From Gammaproteobacteria bacterium (lineage in GTDB: Bacteria > Pseudomonadota > Gammaproteobacteria > Thiohalomonadales > Thiohalomonadaceae), in NCBI GenBank assembly GCA_003252455.1, contig QKED01000097.1:1-54255 (forward strand): DNA of 54,255 nt. Reading direction: 5' to 3'. This document shows, piece after piece, positions 26,263 through 34,892 of the stretch. Made by a program: the position numbers and the translations under genes. Each line of letters starts with the position of its first letter. Position 1 is the first letter of the stretch. The notes beneath the pieces are model-generated. The model was not told the origin of the DNA. It did not search any database and saw nothing but the letters and a program-made list of their open reading frames with translations.

Positions 26263-27792
26263 ATGAACGACGAACAGACCGGGATGACCCATTTTTTCAC
26301 CTACACCCTGTGGCGCGAGCCGCACGAGGGTGAACGCCTCGTCTGGCTCAAGCGCCAGACCTACCCGCTGCTACGCATGTTTCTGCTGCTCGGCCACTCC
26401 CTGGTGGATGGGCAACTCACCTTGCGTGCCATGAGCCTGGTCTACACCACGCTCCTCTCCATCGTGCCACTGCTCGCAGTGAGCTTCTCCCTGCTCAAGG
26501 CGTTCGGTGCGCACAATCAGATCGAGCCGCTGCTCACACAGCTGCTCGCCGCGCAGCTCGGTCCAGTGATGGTCGAGGAGGTGGTAGGGCGCATCCTCGG
26601 CTTTGTCGAGAACATGAAGGTAGGCGTGCTCGGGGCGGTCGGCTTCGGCTTCCTGCTCTTCACCGTCATCTCGCTGTTGAAGAAGATCGAAGATGCCTTC
26701 AACTTCGTCTGGCGGGTCAAGCGGCGCCGTGGCATCGGGCGGCAGTTCACCGACTACCTGAGTGTCACCATGGTCGGGCCGGCCCTCATCTTTACCGCCT
26801 TGGGCATGAGTGCCTCGTTGCTGAGCAATCAGTTGGTGCAGCGTCTGGTCGAGATCGAGCCCTTTGGAACCCTGCTGCTGTTGGCTGGCAAGTTGGTGCC
26901 CTACCTCTTCGTCATCGGCGCCTTCACCTTTATCTATGTCTTCATACCCAACACCAAGGTGCGCCTGCGTTCGGCTCTGTTCGGCGCTGCCATCAGCGGT
27001 GTGTTGTGGCAGACCAGCGGCATGCTGTTCGCCATCTTCGTGCGTAACTCCACCCAGACCTTCGCCGTCTACTCCAGCTTCGCCATCCTCATCTTGTTCA
27101 TGATGTGGCTCTATATCAGCTGGTTGATCCTCCTCTTTGGCGCCACCGCCGCCTATTACCACCAGCATCCGCGCCAGATGCGCTGGGGTAGCGAGGCGCC
27201 GCGCCTGAGTAATCGCATGCTGCTCCAGGTGACCCTCCTCGTCGCCTACCTCATCGCCCGTCGTCATCACCTTGGCAAGGCGGGTCCGACCCTGGACAAC
27301 CTCGCCAGCCGTTTCCAACTCCCGGTCGACCTGGTGGAGGAGCGCCTGGCGCGCCTTATCGCCTGGGACTGGGTGGTCGAGAGCGCGGACGAGCCCCCGC
27401 GCTACCTGCCGGCGAAGGAGCCGCGCCTACTCGACCTGGAAGGCCTCTACGCCCTGGTGGCGAGTGAGGGGGAAAACGCCCTCTATGCTGAGCACAGTGC
27501 CCTGCGCCACACCCCGGTGGACGAGGTGCTGAGCGGGCTGCACACCGCCGAGGCAACGGTGTTACAGGGGCGCAATCTGGCACAGTTGGTTGCAGCGGGG
27601 GGCGACGAAGAGGAGCTGGAGCTGCCGAGCGAGGATGAGAACGAGCTTCCCCACACCTCGTCGCTCCCGCCGAATGGAGAGGAGGGGCTCGAAGGGGATG
27701 CATCTACCGCTGACCAGGGGCGAGTGCCGATGCCGTTGACGGGCGCGGTGGAGACCGACCCGGGCCCGGGTGGTCTCGGCGGTTCACGCTGA
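26263..27792 (+). CDS. YihY/BrkB-family inner-membrane protein with winged-helix-like and acidic C-terminal extension
   Basis: The 509-residue protein has the six-helix YihY membrane domain (about residues 40-310), including the family segments LRAMSLVYTTLLSIVPLLAVSFSLL and FAVYSSFAILILFMMWLYISWLILLFGA. E. coli YihY is about 290 residues; this form adds a cytoplasmic domain (about 325-415, VTLLVAYLIARRHHLG to LIAWDWVVES) that looks like a winged helix, and an acidic low-complexity tail. The family was once called RNase BN, which is a misnomer. ATG 26263 has GGAGGG close upstream; ATG 26233 is an alternative. Confidence 0.87.
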   Translation: MNDEQTGMTHFFTYTLWREPHEGERLVWLKRQTYPLLRMFLLLGHSLVDGQLTLRAMSLVYTTLLSIVPLLAVSFSLLKAFGAHNQIEPLLTQLLAAQLGPVMVEEVVGRILGFVENMKVGVLGAVGFGFLLFTVISLLKKIEDAFNFVWRVKRRRGIGRQFTDYLSVTMVGPALIFTALGMSASLLSNQLVQRLVEIEPFGTLLLLAGKLVPYLFVIGAFTFIYVFIPNTKVRLRSALFGAAISGVLWQTSGMLFAIFVRNSTQTFAVYSSFAILILFMMWLYISWLILLFGATAAYYHQHPRQMRWGSEAPRLSNRMLLQVTLLVAYLIARRHHLGKAGPTLDNLASRFQLPVDLVEERLARLIAWDWVVESADEPPRYLPAKEPRLLDLEGLYALVASEGENALYAEHSALRHTPVDEVLSGLHTAEATVLQGRNLAQLVAAGGDEEELELPSEDENELPHTSSLPPNGEEGLEGDASTADQGRVPMPLTGAVETDPGPGGLGGSR

Positions 27793-27796
27793 ACCC

Positions 27797-28228
27797 CTAC
27801 CAGAATCGTTTAAGCAGACCGCCGGGACCCTGGCTGAGAAAGTGCTCGCTATAGGCCCGATCATGCTCGCGGATGTGCCCTTCGAGCCAAGCATGGATGT
27901 ACTGTAGTAGCTCGGTGGCCGCCTCGCGGTCTCCCTGGCGAAAGCGCTCCTCCAGTTGTCGCAGGTGGCCCATGCACTGGTCGTGGATCACCTTGTGCGG
28001 GGCGTAGCCCTCGTAGCCGAGGATGCGCATCAACGACTCCTCGACCGCGAAGTGGATCCGCAGCGTGCTGAGTAGGCGGGCGATCAGCTCATCCAGGGTG
28101 TTATCGGAGTCCTGCCCCTCCAAGGCCTCGTAGAGGTCGTTGATCTGATTGAACAGCACCTGATGCTGGTCATCCAACTCTTGGACCTCGACGCTATAGC
28201 TCTTCTTGTTCCACTTGATGATGGACAT
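27797..28228 (-). CDS. Bacteriohemerythrin 2
   Basis: The 143-residue hemerythrin is equal in length to the first and has the same ligand pattern (DDQH, HFAVEESLM, PHKVIHD, HIREHD). The ATG at 28228 gives the usual start MSIIKWNKKSYSVEVQELDDQH; an upstream in-frame start would add an unrelated 23 residues and lie within the promoter. The C-terminus LLKRFW matches the first copy in style. It is convergent with the YihY-type gene, four bases apart. Cytoplasmic O2 binding is the likely role. Confidence 0.93.
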   Translation of the reverse strand: MSIIKWNKKSYSVEVQELDDQHQVLFNQINDLYEALEGQDSDNTLDELIARLLSTLRIHFAVEESLMRILGYEGYAPHKVIHDQCMGHLRQLEERFRQGDREAATELLQYIHAWLEGHIREHDRAYSEHFLSQGPGGLLKRFW

Positions 28229-28256
28229 GAACGGGAAGCTCCATGGTGTTTCTATC

Positions 28257-28297
28257 TTTATAGTGCGTTTTTCGGGGGATCTCCCCTGGTGGATCAA
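28257..28297 (-). promoter_or_regulatory. Candidate FNR/CRP-family half-site and -10 box for hemerythrin gene 2
   Basis: On the minus strand TTGAT (28297-28293) is followed, after 4 bases, a poorly matching right half and 21 more bases, by TATAAA (28262-28257). The half-site-to-minus-10 spacing is the same as before hemerythrin gene 1. Confidence 0.4.
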
Positions 28298-28353
28298 ATT
28301 ACCCTAGCTGTCGCGTCCCTGCATTGACGTCGATCTACACAAGGTGACTTCGC

Positions 28354-28866
28354 ATGACACCACCCCCCCGGCGGGTATTGTTTCATGCTGTCCGCTCACT
28401 GCTGCTCTGGCTGTTGCTCGTCTTCGCCCTCTCCAGCGCGTTGGAGTGGTGGCTATTTCGCGACCAGATCGGGCGGCCGCTGCCCGCCTACATCGGTACC
28501 ACCGTGCAGGGAGAGGCGGTCGATTGGCGTCGCGACCCACCCCGGTTGATCTACGTCTGGGCCGAGTGGTGCGGGGTGTGCCAAACCCAGCGACCCTGGG
28601 TCGAGGCGCTGGGGCGTGGGTATGAGCTGCAGACGCTGGCGATGCAGTCCGGTGAGGCACCGGCGGTGTCCGCCTACCTGACGCACAATGGGCTCGACTG
28701 GCCGACCCTGGTCGACCCGCGAGGGGAGCTGGCGCAACGCTTGGGGGTGAAGGCGGTACCTGCGCTGCTCATCGTCTCGCCCAATGGCGAGGTGCGTTGG
28801 GTAATGCGCGGGCTCAGTTCACCCTGGGGTGTGCGCCTGCGCCTCTGGTGGCTTGGCGACGCTTGA
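28354..28866 (+). CDS. Membrane-anchored thioredoxin-like protein (TlpA/ScsD type)
   Basis: The 170-residue protein has an N-terminal membrane anchor (about 12-34) and a periplasmic thioredoxin fold with the active site CGVC (Cys73, Cys76) in VWAEWCGVC and the cis-Pro segment VKAVPALLIV. ScsD/TlpA-type proteins reduce or exchange disulfides in the periplasm, for example for cytochrome c maturation or copper stress. Just downstream is a Tat-exported DsrE protein with its own promoter, so both act in the same compartment. Confidence 0.87.
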   Translation: MTPPPRRVLFHAVRSLLLWLLLVFALSSALEWWLFRDQIGRPLPAYIGTTVQGEAVDWRRDPPRLIYVWAEWCGVCQTQRPWVEALGRGYELQTLAMQSGEAPAVSAYLTHNGLDWPTLVDPRGELAQRLGVKAVPALLIVSPNGEVRWVMRGLSSPWGVRLRLWWLGDA

Positions 28867-28880
28867 GCTTGGGTTAGAAT
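28853..28880 (+). promoter_or_regulatory. Candidate promoter for the DsrE-family gene
   Basis: TTGGCG (28853-28858) and TAGAAT (28875-28880) are 16 bp apart, at the end of the thioredoxin-like gene. Confidence 0.45.
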
Positions 28881-28968
28881 GGTTCAAATAGGGAAACATC
28901 CACCCATTACGGGTGTCATAGAGGGCGCGCCCGGCGTTGGCGTGTCACACAACCCAGGAGTAGCCAAG

Positions 28969-29496
28969 ATGAGCGAAGAGAAGAAGAGTCGAGTCGCGGT
29001 GCCCTCACACGACGATAGCCGCCGCCGCCTGCTCGGTGGCCTGTTGGTGGGCGGTGGGCTAGGCCTGTTCGGGCTGCGCAAGGCGCGCGCCGAGGAGGCG
29101 TCTGGGGGAGACGAGATGCATTTCCCCGGTGACGAGCCCGAGCACAAGGTGCTCTACCAGTTCAACAAGGCCGAACCGGAGTATCAGAACCACGTGCTCT
29201 TCTCGGTGGGGGCGATGCTGCGCAAGTACGGTGACAACATCAAGATCGTCGTCACCTGCTTCGGTCCCGGTATCCACATCCTGGCGAAGAACCCTGGGCG
29301 ACCGGTGAGCGATGAGATCAAGGAGCGCGTCGCCAGCTTGGCGCAGTACGGTGTCGAGTTCCACGCCTGCGGCAATACCATGAAGAGCCTCAATTGGACC
29401 ACCGACGACCTGCTCCCCTTCGCCCAGTATGTCGAGGTGGGGGCTGCCGACCTGATGGAGCTACAAGAGCAGGGCTACGCCTACATTAGCTGGTAA
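28969..29496 (+). CDS. Tat-exported DsrE-family protein
   Basis: The 175-residue protein has a twin-arginine signal (DSRRRLLGGLLVGGGLGLFGL, residues 16-36; cleavage near ARA-EE at 41) and a DsrE/DsrF-like domain (HKVLYQFNKAEPEYQNHVLFSVGAML... to the end). Cys residues occur in VVTCFGPG and FHACGNTM. DsrE-family proteins carry sulfur or bind small ligands; the classic DsrEFH complex of sulfur oxidisers is cytoplasmic, so this one is a different, exported branch. AGGAG lies 10 bases before the ATG. Confidence 0.85.
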   Translation: MSEEKKSRVAVPSHDDSRRRLLGGLLVGGGLGLFGLRKARAEEASGGDEMHFPGDEPEHKVLYQFNKAEPEYQNHVLFSVGAMLRKYGDNIKIVVTCFGPGIHILAKNPGRPVSDEIKERVASLAQYGVEFHACGNTMKSLNWTTDDLLPFAQYVEVGAADLMELQEQGYAYISW

Positions 29497-30375
<879 letters not shown>

Positions 30376-30380
30376 GCGCC

Positions 30381-30758
30381 ATGCAGTGGGAAGAGGGTTT
30401 TAGACTAGGCCTCGGTTCCATGGACGGGGTGCATCAGCACTTCATGGCGATCCATCAGGCCTGCGTGGATGCGGTGGGCGATGAGGCGTTCAAGGCCGCC
30501 TGTACCGAGCTGCGTGCACATCTGGTCGAGCACTTCGATGGCGAAAAGCTCCAGATGGAACAGTGCGGGTTTCCCATGATCCGTATCCACATGGCCGAGC
30601 ACATCCGTGTGCTCAACGAGTTCGACCACATGATGAAAGCGCCCAAGGCGATGGCCCGCGCCTACATCAACGAGGGCATCCCCACCTGGTTCCGCCAACA
30701 TGTGGCGACCATGGACAGCGCCACCGCCGCCTGTCTGCGCCAGGCGGGGATGGATTGA
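30381..30758 (+). CDS. Hemerythrin-like protein 3
   Basis: The 125-residue protein has a reduced hemerythrin pattern: MDGVHQHF, HLVEHFDGEKLQME (HxxxE), FPMIRIHMAEHIRVL (HxxxH) and HVATMD (HxxxxD). It is shorter than the other two and more distant from them. Its ATG is 5 bases after the dapB stop, so it is most likely co-transcribed with dapB. A function in O2 binding is inferred from the ligands only. Confidence 0.85.
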   Translation: MQWEEGFRLGLGSMDGVHQHFMAIHQACVDAVGDEAFKAACTELRAHLVEHFDGEKLQMEQCGFPMIRIHMAEHIRVLNEFDHMMKAPKAMARAYINEGIPTWFRQHVATMDSATAACLRQAGMD

Positions 30759-30765
30759 GTCGGCG

Positions 30766-31275
30766 TCAGTAGCTGCGTGCCTTCGGCTCCGTGGTGCCGA
30801 TGGTCACCTCGGGGTGGTGGTCGTGGATCAGTGCCAGCATCTCGTCGAGGCGCACCTTGGGCACATCGACGATCATCAGTAGTTGCCCCGCCTCGATGGC
30901 GCTCTCGAACGCCTCCAGCTCGTGATTGGGGATCTCCTGGGCGATGATCCCCGAGACCAGGGCACCGACACCGGCACCGGCCAGGGACATGGCCAGCAGC
31001 GCACCGCCACCCAGCACCAGCCCGGCAGGTGGGAAGGTGACCGCCAACAGGCCGCCTACCAAGCCCGCCACACCCCCGGCCCCGAGCCCCAACTCCACCC
31101 CATTCTTGAAGTCGCTCTTCTGCATGAAGTTGGCCTCTGGCAGGCCATCGAGTGGGGTGGTGTGGTCGGCGAGGATGTGGATCTGCTCCTTGGGGATCCC
31201 CTGCTCGACCAGTTCAGCGGTGAGTGCATGGGTGCTCGCGAGGTCAGGGAGTAAAAAGTAGAGCCGTTTGCTCAT
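30766..31275 (-). CDS. Glycine-rich membrane protein, DUF1269-like
   Basis: The 169-residue protein begins MSKRLYFLLPDLASTHALTAELVEQGI, a predicted small alpha/beta domain, followed by one long glycine-zipper hydrophobic stretch (GVELGLGAGGVAGLVGGLLAVTFPPAGLVLGGGALLAMSLAGAGVGALVSG) and a soluble C-terminal part that looks like a short alpha/beta segment (GQLLMIVDVPKVRLDEMLALI). This layout is that of DUF1269-type proteins of unknown function. GAGGAG is 9 bases before the ATG. It is convergent with hemerythrin gene 3. Confidence 0.65.
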   Translation of the reverse strand: MSKRLYFLLPDLASTHALTAELVEQGIPKEQIHILADHTTPLDGLPEANFMQKSDFKNGVELGLGAGGVAGLVGGLLAVTFPPAGLVLGGGALLAMSLAGAGVGALVSGIIAQEIPNHELEAFESAIEAGQLLMIVDVPKVRLDEMLALIHDHHPEVTIGTTEPKARSY

Positions 31276-31346
31276 GAATGGTATCTCCTCTAAGCTTCGG
31301 GGCCACGCGGTATCATCCGCCAAAAATGCCCATGAGGAAACAGACT

Positions 31347-31964
31347 ATGAACACCTGTTGCGTGCTCTTCCACCCGGTCGGACTCATCGAGATGGGCCAG
31401 ATCGTCGGTTCCAACTTCTCTAGACTGCCAGAGAACGCACGCAGTCGGCATCGTTTCTATGCCACCCCCGAGGAGGCCGAGGCGTTGGTGCGCGAAGAGC
31501 TGGTGGAGAGTCTGGAGAGTGCCTTCGTCGGCTATGTGGTACGCGTGATGGTCGACCCGGACACCATCGGGAGCCTGGGGGAGCGGCCTCTGACCCTGGA
31601 CAACGCGGCCCTCGCCATCCTCAATGCCAACCTCGATGGTCCCCTGCGGGTGCAGTCGGCCACCTACGGTAGTGCCTACCACGGTTACATCCCCGAGGCC
31701 TTCCGCCTCGCCGGGCAGGAGGTGGGCGAGCAGTTCCTCACCCTTTGGGCACTGACCGAGGCTGGGGATGACGAGGGCCTCGCCGACGAGATCGGTGCCA
31801 ATCACCGCGCAATCTACCTCAATTACCCCTACTGGGTGGGCAAGGGTTTTGCGCAACAGGGGCTCGACGAGGTGGACCAGGAGGTGTTGTTGGCCAATAT
31901 CGAGCACTTCTGGGCCGACGCCTTCCCCGACATCATCCTCTATCGCGACGTCACGCTCCTCTAG
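31347..31964 (+). CDS. Protein of unknown function
   Basis: I do not recognise this 205-residue protein. It starts MNTCCVLFHPVGLIEMGQIVGSNF, has no signal peptide or membrane segment, and is acidic. A central part reads FYATPEEAEALVREELVESLESAFVGYVVRVMVDPDT, and the end is EHFWADAFPDIILYRDVTLL. GAGGA lies 9 bases before the ATG. Codon use resembles its neighbours, so it is probably a real gene. Its TAG stop shares the bases CTAG with the stop of the convergent antiporter gene. Confidence 0.75.
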   Translation: MNTCCVLFHPVGLIEMGQIVGSNFSRLPENARSRHRFYATPEEAEALVREELVESLESAFVGYVVRVMVDPDTIGSLGERPLTLDNAALAILNANLDGPLRVQSATYGSAYHGYIPEAFRLAGQEVGEQFLTLWALTEAGDDEGLADEIGANHRAIYLNYPYWVGKGFAQQGLDEVDQEVLLANIEHFWADAFPDIILYRDVTLL

Positions 31965-34465
31965 CCCGCCTCCTGTGAACGGCTCAGGTTCTCCTGGGCG
32001 CTGCGCTGTGCCATCACCTCCTCCAGCGCACGGCGCACATCCGGGTGCGCCGCCATCACCCGGTCCAACGCCTCACGCTTGAGCTCGTAGAGCGAGCTGG
32101 GGGTGACTGCACGCACCGTGGCGCTGCGCCGTTCGCCGCGCAGGAGTGCCATCTCACCGAAGAAGTCACCGGCCATCAGCGTGGCCAACTGGTGCTGCGT
32201 GCCGTCCGCCTCCTGGCGCTGCACACGTACCACCCCGCGGGCGATGAGGTAGAGCGAGTCGCCCGGCTCGTCCTGATGGATCACCTCGGCGTTCTCGGCG
32301 ATGGTGTGGGCCTTCATCTGCTGTGCTACGGCGGTGAACTCCGCCTCGGCGAAGGCCTGGAAGAAGGGCACCTTACGCAGCAGTTCGGTGGGTTCCACCC
32401 GTAGGGTGGCCACCTCGAAGCCGCGTAGGGCACGCAGGTCGTGGGCGATCTGCGCGAGCTCGCCCTCGCCCACATCCCGTGACAGGCGCCCCTGCTCGAC
32501 GAAGTGCTCGGTCGCCTCGGCGCGGGCGAGGAGGATGTTGCGCTCCCCCAGACGCTCCTGCATGGCGGTGACGAACTCGGGGAACTGCTCGGCGGCACTG
32601 TCCAGACTGCGGCGCGCGTTGTCGTGCCAGAGGCTGTACTGGGTGTGCAGCTCATCGTGTACCTCGGCCTCTAGGGTGCCGCTACGGGCCGCCTCATCCA
32701 GCGTCTTGAGCACCGCGCGGCTGGCCTGGTAGTGGCCCCAGGCGATCTCGTAGTCGAGGGCCACACGCGCCAGGCGCATGCGCTCGACCAACGGGGCGAT
32801 GAGCGGTGTCTGGGCCAGGCGCTGCTGCAGCGCCTCAATGCGCCGACGGCGTGCCGGTGGGGTGCTGTAGTGACCGAGGCGGTTGTCGTAGCGCACCGCG
32901 TCGAGCTGCAGGGTCAGGTTGGCCAGCAGCTCGCGATAGGCCGACTCGCTCAGGTGGCCCTTGGTGAACATCTCCCCGTACAGGGCGCGCTCCTCGGCGA
33001 AGGTATCGAGCCAGGCGATGGCGCGGTTCTGGCTCGGCCCCAGCTCATCGTGACGAAAGCGCTCCAGGCGCTCGCGCACCTGCCCCAGGTCCTGCTCACA
33101 ACGCCCTTGCAGTTGGCGCGCCACGGTGGCGGAGAAGAGACCGCCGCGCTGCAGCGAGGGGATGTGCGCCAGGGCCATCTGCGCTGCATTGAGGTCGCGC
33201 TGGATGTAGTTGTAGCGGTCGGCCGCCGGGGGCACATCGAGCCCTAGTTTGCGCATCAGCGGGGCCATGGTCAGCCCTTGGGCGAGCAGGGTGAAGAGCA
33301 CCGCGCCCATCACTAGGGCGACGAAGGTGTCGGCGTATTCGAACGCCGGCAGTGAGAGGGCGATGGCCAGGGCGATGGCCCCGCGCAGCCCGCCCCAGTA
33401 CATCACCGTCTGATAGCGCCGGTCGATGGGCTCGTGACCGGGCAGGCGACCGAGCAATGGAATGAGACCATAGGTGAGGGCGGCGCGTGCCACCAACATG
33501 GCGACGATCACCCACACCAGCAGGTCGAGGGAGTCCCACAGCGCCTGAAACTCCACCTGCAACCCGACGAGTAGGAAGATCAGCGCGTTGGCGATAAAGG
33601 CCATGTACTCCCAAAAGTGCTCCAGATAGACGCGCACCGCTGGCGAGACCTTGGTGCGGCCCCAGCCGCCGAGGGTGATACCCGCCGCCACCGTCGCCAT
33701 CACACCACTCACGTGCAGGGCGTGCTCGGCGACCCAGAAGGAGGCGTAGGCGAGTACCGTGGTGAGAGTGATCTCCATGAAGGCGTCGCTCTCCACCAGC
33801 CCGAGCAGCCAGCCGGTGACCAGGCCCATCAGCCACCCCACCAGCAGGCCACCGAAGAAGAGCACGACGAAGTCGATGGCGCCCTCCACCAGGGTCGCGC
33901 CGGAGACGCCCCCCGCCACCACCACGCCGACCAGGATGCGCGCCACCACGATGGAGGTGGCGTCGTTGAACAGGCTCTCCCCCTCCACCAGGGTGACCAG
34001 CCGCTGCGGCGCGCCGAGTTGCTTGAACAGGGCGATCACCGCCACCGGGTCGGTGGCCGAGAGGATCGCGCCGAGGAGCAGCGCAGGGGCCAGGGGGATT
34101 GGGGTGGCGGCCCAGAGGATGAGGCCGATGAGGGCGGTGGAGAGGAGCAGGCCCGGGGCGGCCAAGAGCATCACCGGGGCGAGATTGCGCCGCAGTTGGC
34201 GGGCATCCAGGTTGTAGGTCGATTCGAAGATGAGCGTCGGCAGAAATACAAACAGGATCAGCTCCGGCGAGATGCTCACGCTGTGCACCAGGTGCAGTTC
34301 ACCGGGATAGTGGTGGGAGAGGGCGTTGAGCAGCATCCCAACCAGTACCAGGGCGACGGTAAAGGGCAGGCGCAGGCGCTTGCTCAGGGCGAGGATGGCG
34401 GCGGCCACCAGCAGCAGTAGGGCCGTGCCGGCGACGATCTCGGGGACAGGTGAGGGGTGACTCAT
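31961..34465 (-). CDS. CPA1-type sodium/proton antiporter with C-terminal cyclic-nucleotide-binding domain
   Basis: The 834-residue protein has a 12-13 helix cation/proton antiporter domain (residues about 8-410) with the ion-binding ATDPVAVIALFKQLG and ESLFNDATSIVVARI motifs. A long helical cytoplasmic region follows (about 420-690), then a cNMP-binding domain (about 695-815) with the phosphate-cassette pattern FFGEMALLRGERRSATVRA. Related fusions (for example SOS1- or sperm NHE-like) sense or are gated by ligand; whether this one binds cAMP, cGMP or another ligand is not known. It is a single-gene unit between the unknown gene and carA. Confidence 0.9.
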   Translation of the reverse strand: MSHPSPVPEIVAGTALLLLVAAAILALSKRLRLPFTVALVLVGMLLNALSHHYPGELHLVHSVSISPELILFVFLPTLIFESTYNLDARQLRRNLAPVMLLAAPGLLLSTALIGLILWAATPIPLAPALLLGAILSATDPVAVIALFKQLGAPQRLVTLVEGESLFNDATSIVVARILVGVVVAGGVSGATLVEGAIDFVVLFFGGLLVGWLMGLVTGWLLGLVESDAFMEITLTTVLAYASFWVAEHALHVSGVMATVAAGITLGGWGRTKVSPAVRVYLEHFWEYMAFIANALIFLLVGLQVEFQALWDSLDLLVWVIVAMLVARAALTYGLIPLLGRLPGHEPIDRRYQTVMYWGGLRGAIALAIALSLPAFEYADTFVALVMGAVLFTLLAQGLTMAPLMRKLGLDVPPAADRYNYIQRDLNAAQMALAHIPSLQRGGLFSATVARQLQGRCEQDLGQVRERLERFRHDELGPSQNRAIAWLDTFAEERALYGEMFTKGHLSESAYRELLANLTLQLDAVRYDNRLGHYSTPPARRRRIEALQQRLAQTPLIAPLVERMRLARVALDYEIAWGHYQASRAVLKTLDEAARSGTLEAEVHDELHTQYSLWHDNARRSLDSAAEQFPEFVTAMQERLGERNILLARAEATEHFVEQGRLSRDVGEGELAQIAHDLRALRGFEVATLRVEPTELLRKVPFFQAFAEAEFTAVAQQMKAHTIAENAEVIHQDEPGDSLYLIARGVVRVQRQEADGTQHQLATLMAGDFFGEMALLRGERRSATVRAVTPSSLYELKREALDRVMAAHPDVRRALEEVMAQRSAQENLSRSQEAG

Positions 34466-34751
34466 AGGCGCGCCTGCGACAGGGGGAGGGGAGTAATGTC
34501 ACGCATGCGTTCATCATATCCCCTGCCGTGGGCCAGGGCGAACAGAGGCGTGCGGGGCGGGGGCGGTAGGCGGCAATCTGCCTCTATTTGGTGCAGCATG
34601 GCGCCACAAGTGGTGTGCTCGCGGGCTGCTGACACTCCATGAAACGCCCCTTCGGGGTCGCTGCAGCGGGCGGCGTGCAGGCTAAAATCAAACGCTTACT
34701 TCAGGCTGACGGCGATGCCCCGAGATTGGGCGATCTATCTCTCCCTGTGAA

Positions 34752-34781
34752 TGGACAGTCCGTGGAGCGCTCCTTTACAAT
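34752..34781 (+). promoter_or_regulatory. Candidate carA promoter
   Basis: TGGACA (34752-34757) and TACAAT (34776-34781) are 18 bp apart. Transcription would start near 34788, giving a leader of about 105 bases. The upstream GCTAAAAT box could be a second promoter. Confidence 0.5.
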
Positions 34782-34837
34782 AACCGAGCGCGAGCCCATG
34801 TCCAACGACAATGCACGGCTCGATCGGTTCATATTCG

Positions 34838-34868
34838 AGCGGGAGGGTCCCCACGGACTCCTCCCGCT
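34838..34868 (+). promoter_or_regulatory. Strong leader hairpin before carA (possible attenuator)
   Basis: AGCGGGAGGGTCC and GGACTCCTCCCGCT form a 13-bp stem with one bulged A and a CCAC-type loop. Only three T residues follow. It ends 24 bases before the carA start and may control carA by attenuation or by ribosome access; car operons are often controlled by pyrimidines and arginine. Confidence 0.55.
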
Positions 34869-34892
34869 TTGCGCATCTAAGTGGAGGTCATT

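Larger units (their letters stand above)
34466..34892. other. 427-bp region before carA
   Basis: This stretch holds the leftward promoter of the antiporter gene and the carA leader. Visible elements are a GCTAAAAT box (34681-34688), a small hairpin CCCCttcgGGGG-type at 34645-34656, the candidate carA promoter at 34752-34781 and a strong leader hairpin at 34838-34868. No convincing gene is present, although an open frame runs through it. Confidence 0.5.

Noticed and set aside
28853-28869. GG-N10-GC pattern resembling a sigma-54 promoter before the DsrE-family gene
   Set aside because: Only the GG and GC core match; the -12 element is GAGCT rather than TTGCW, and a sigma-70-type promoter overlaps it.
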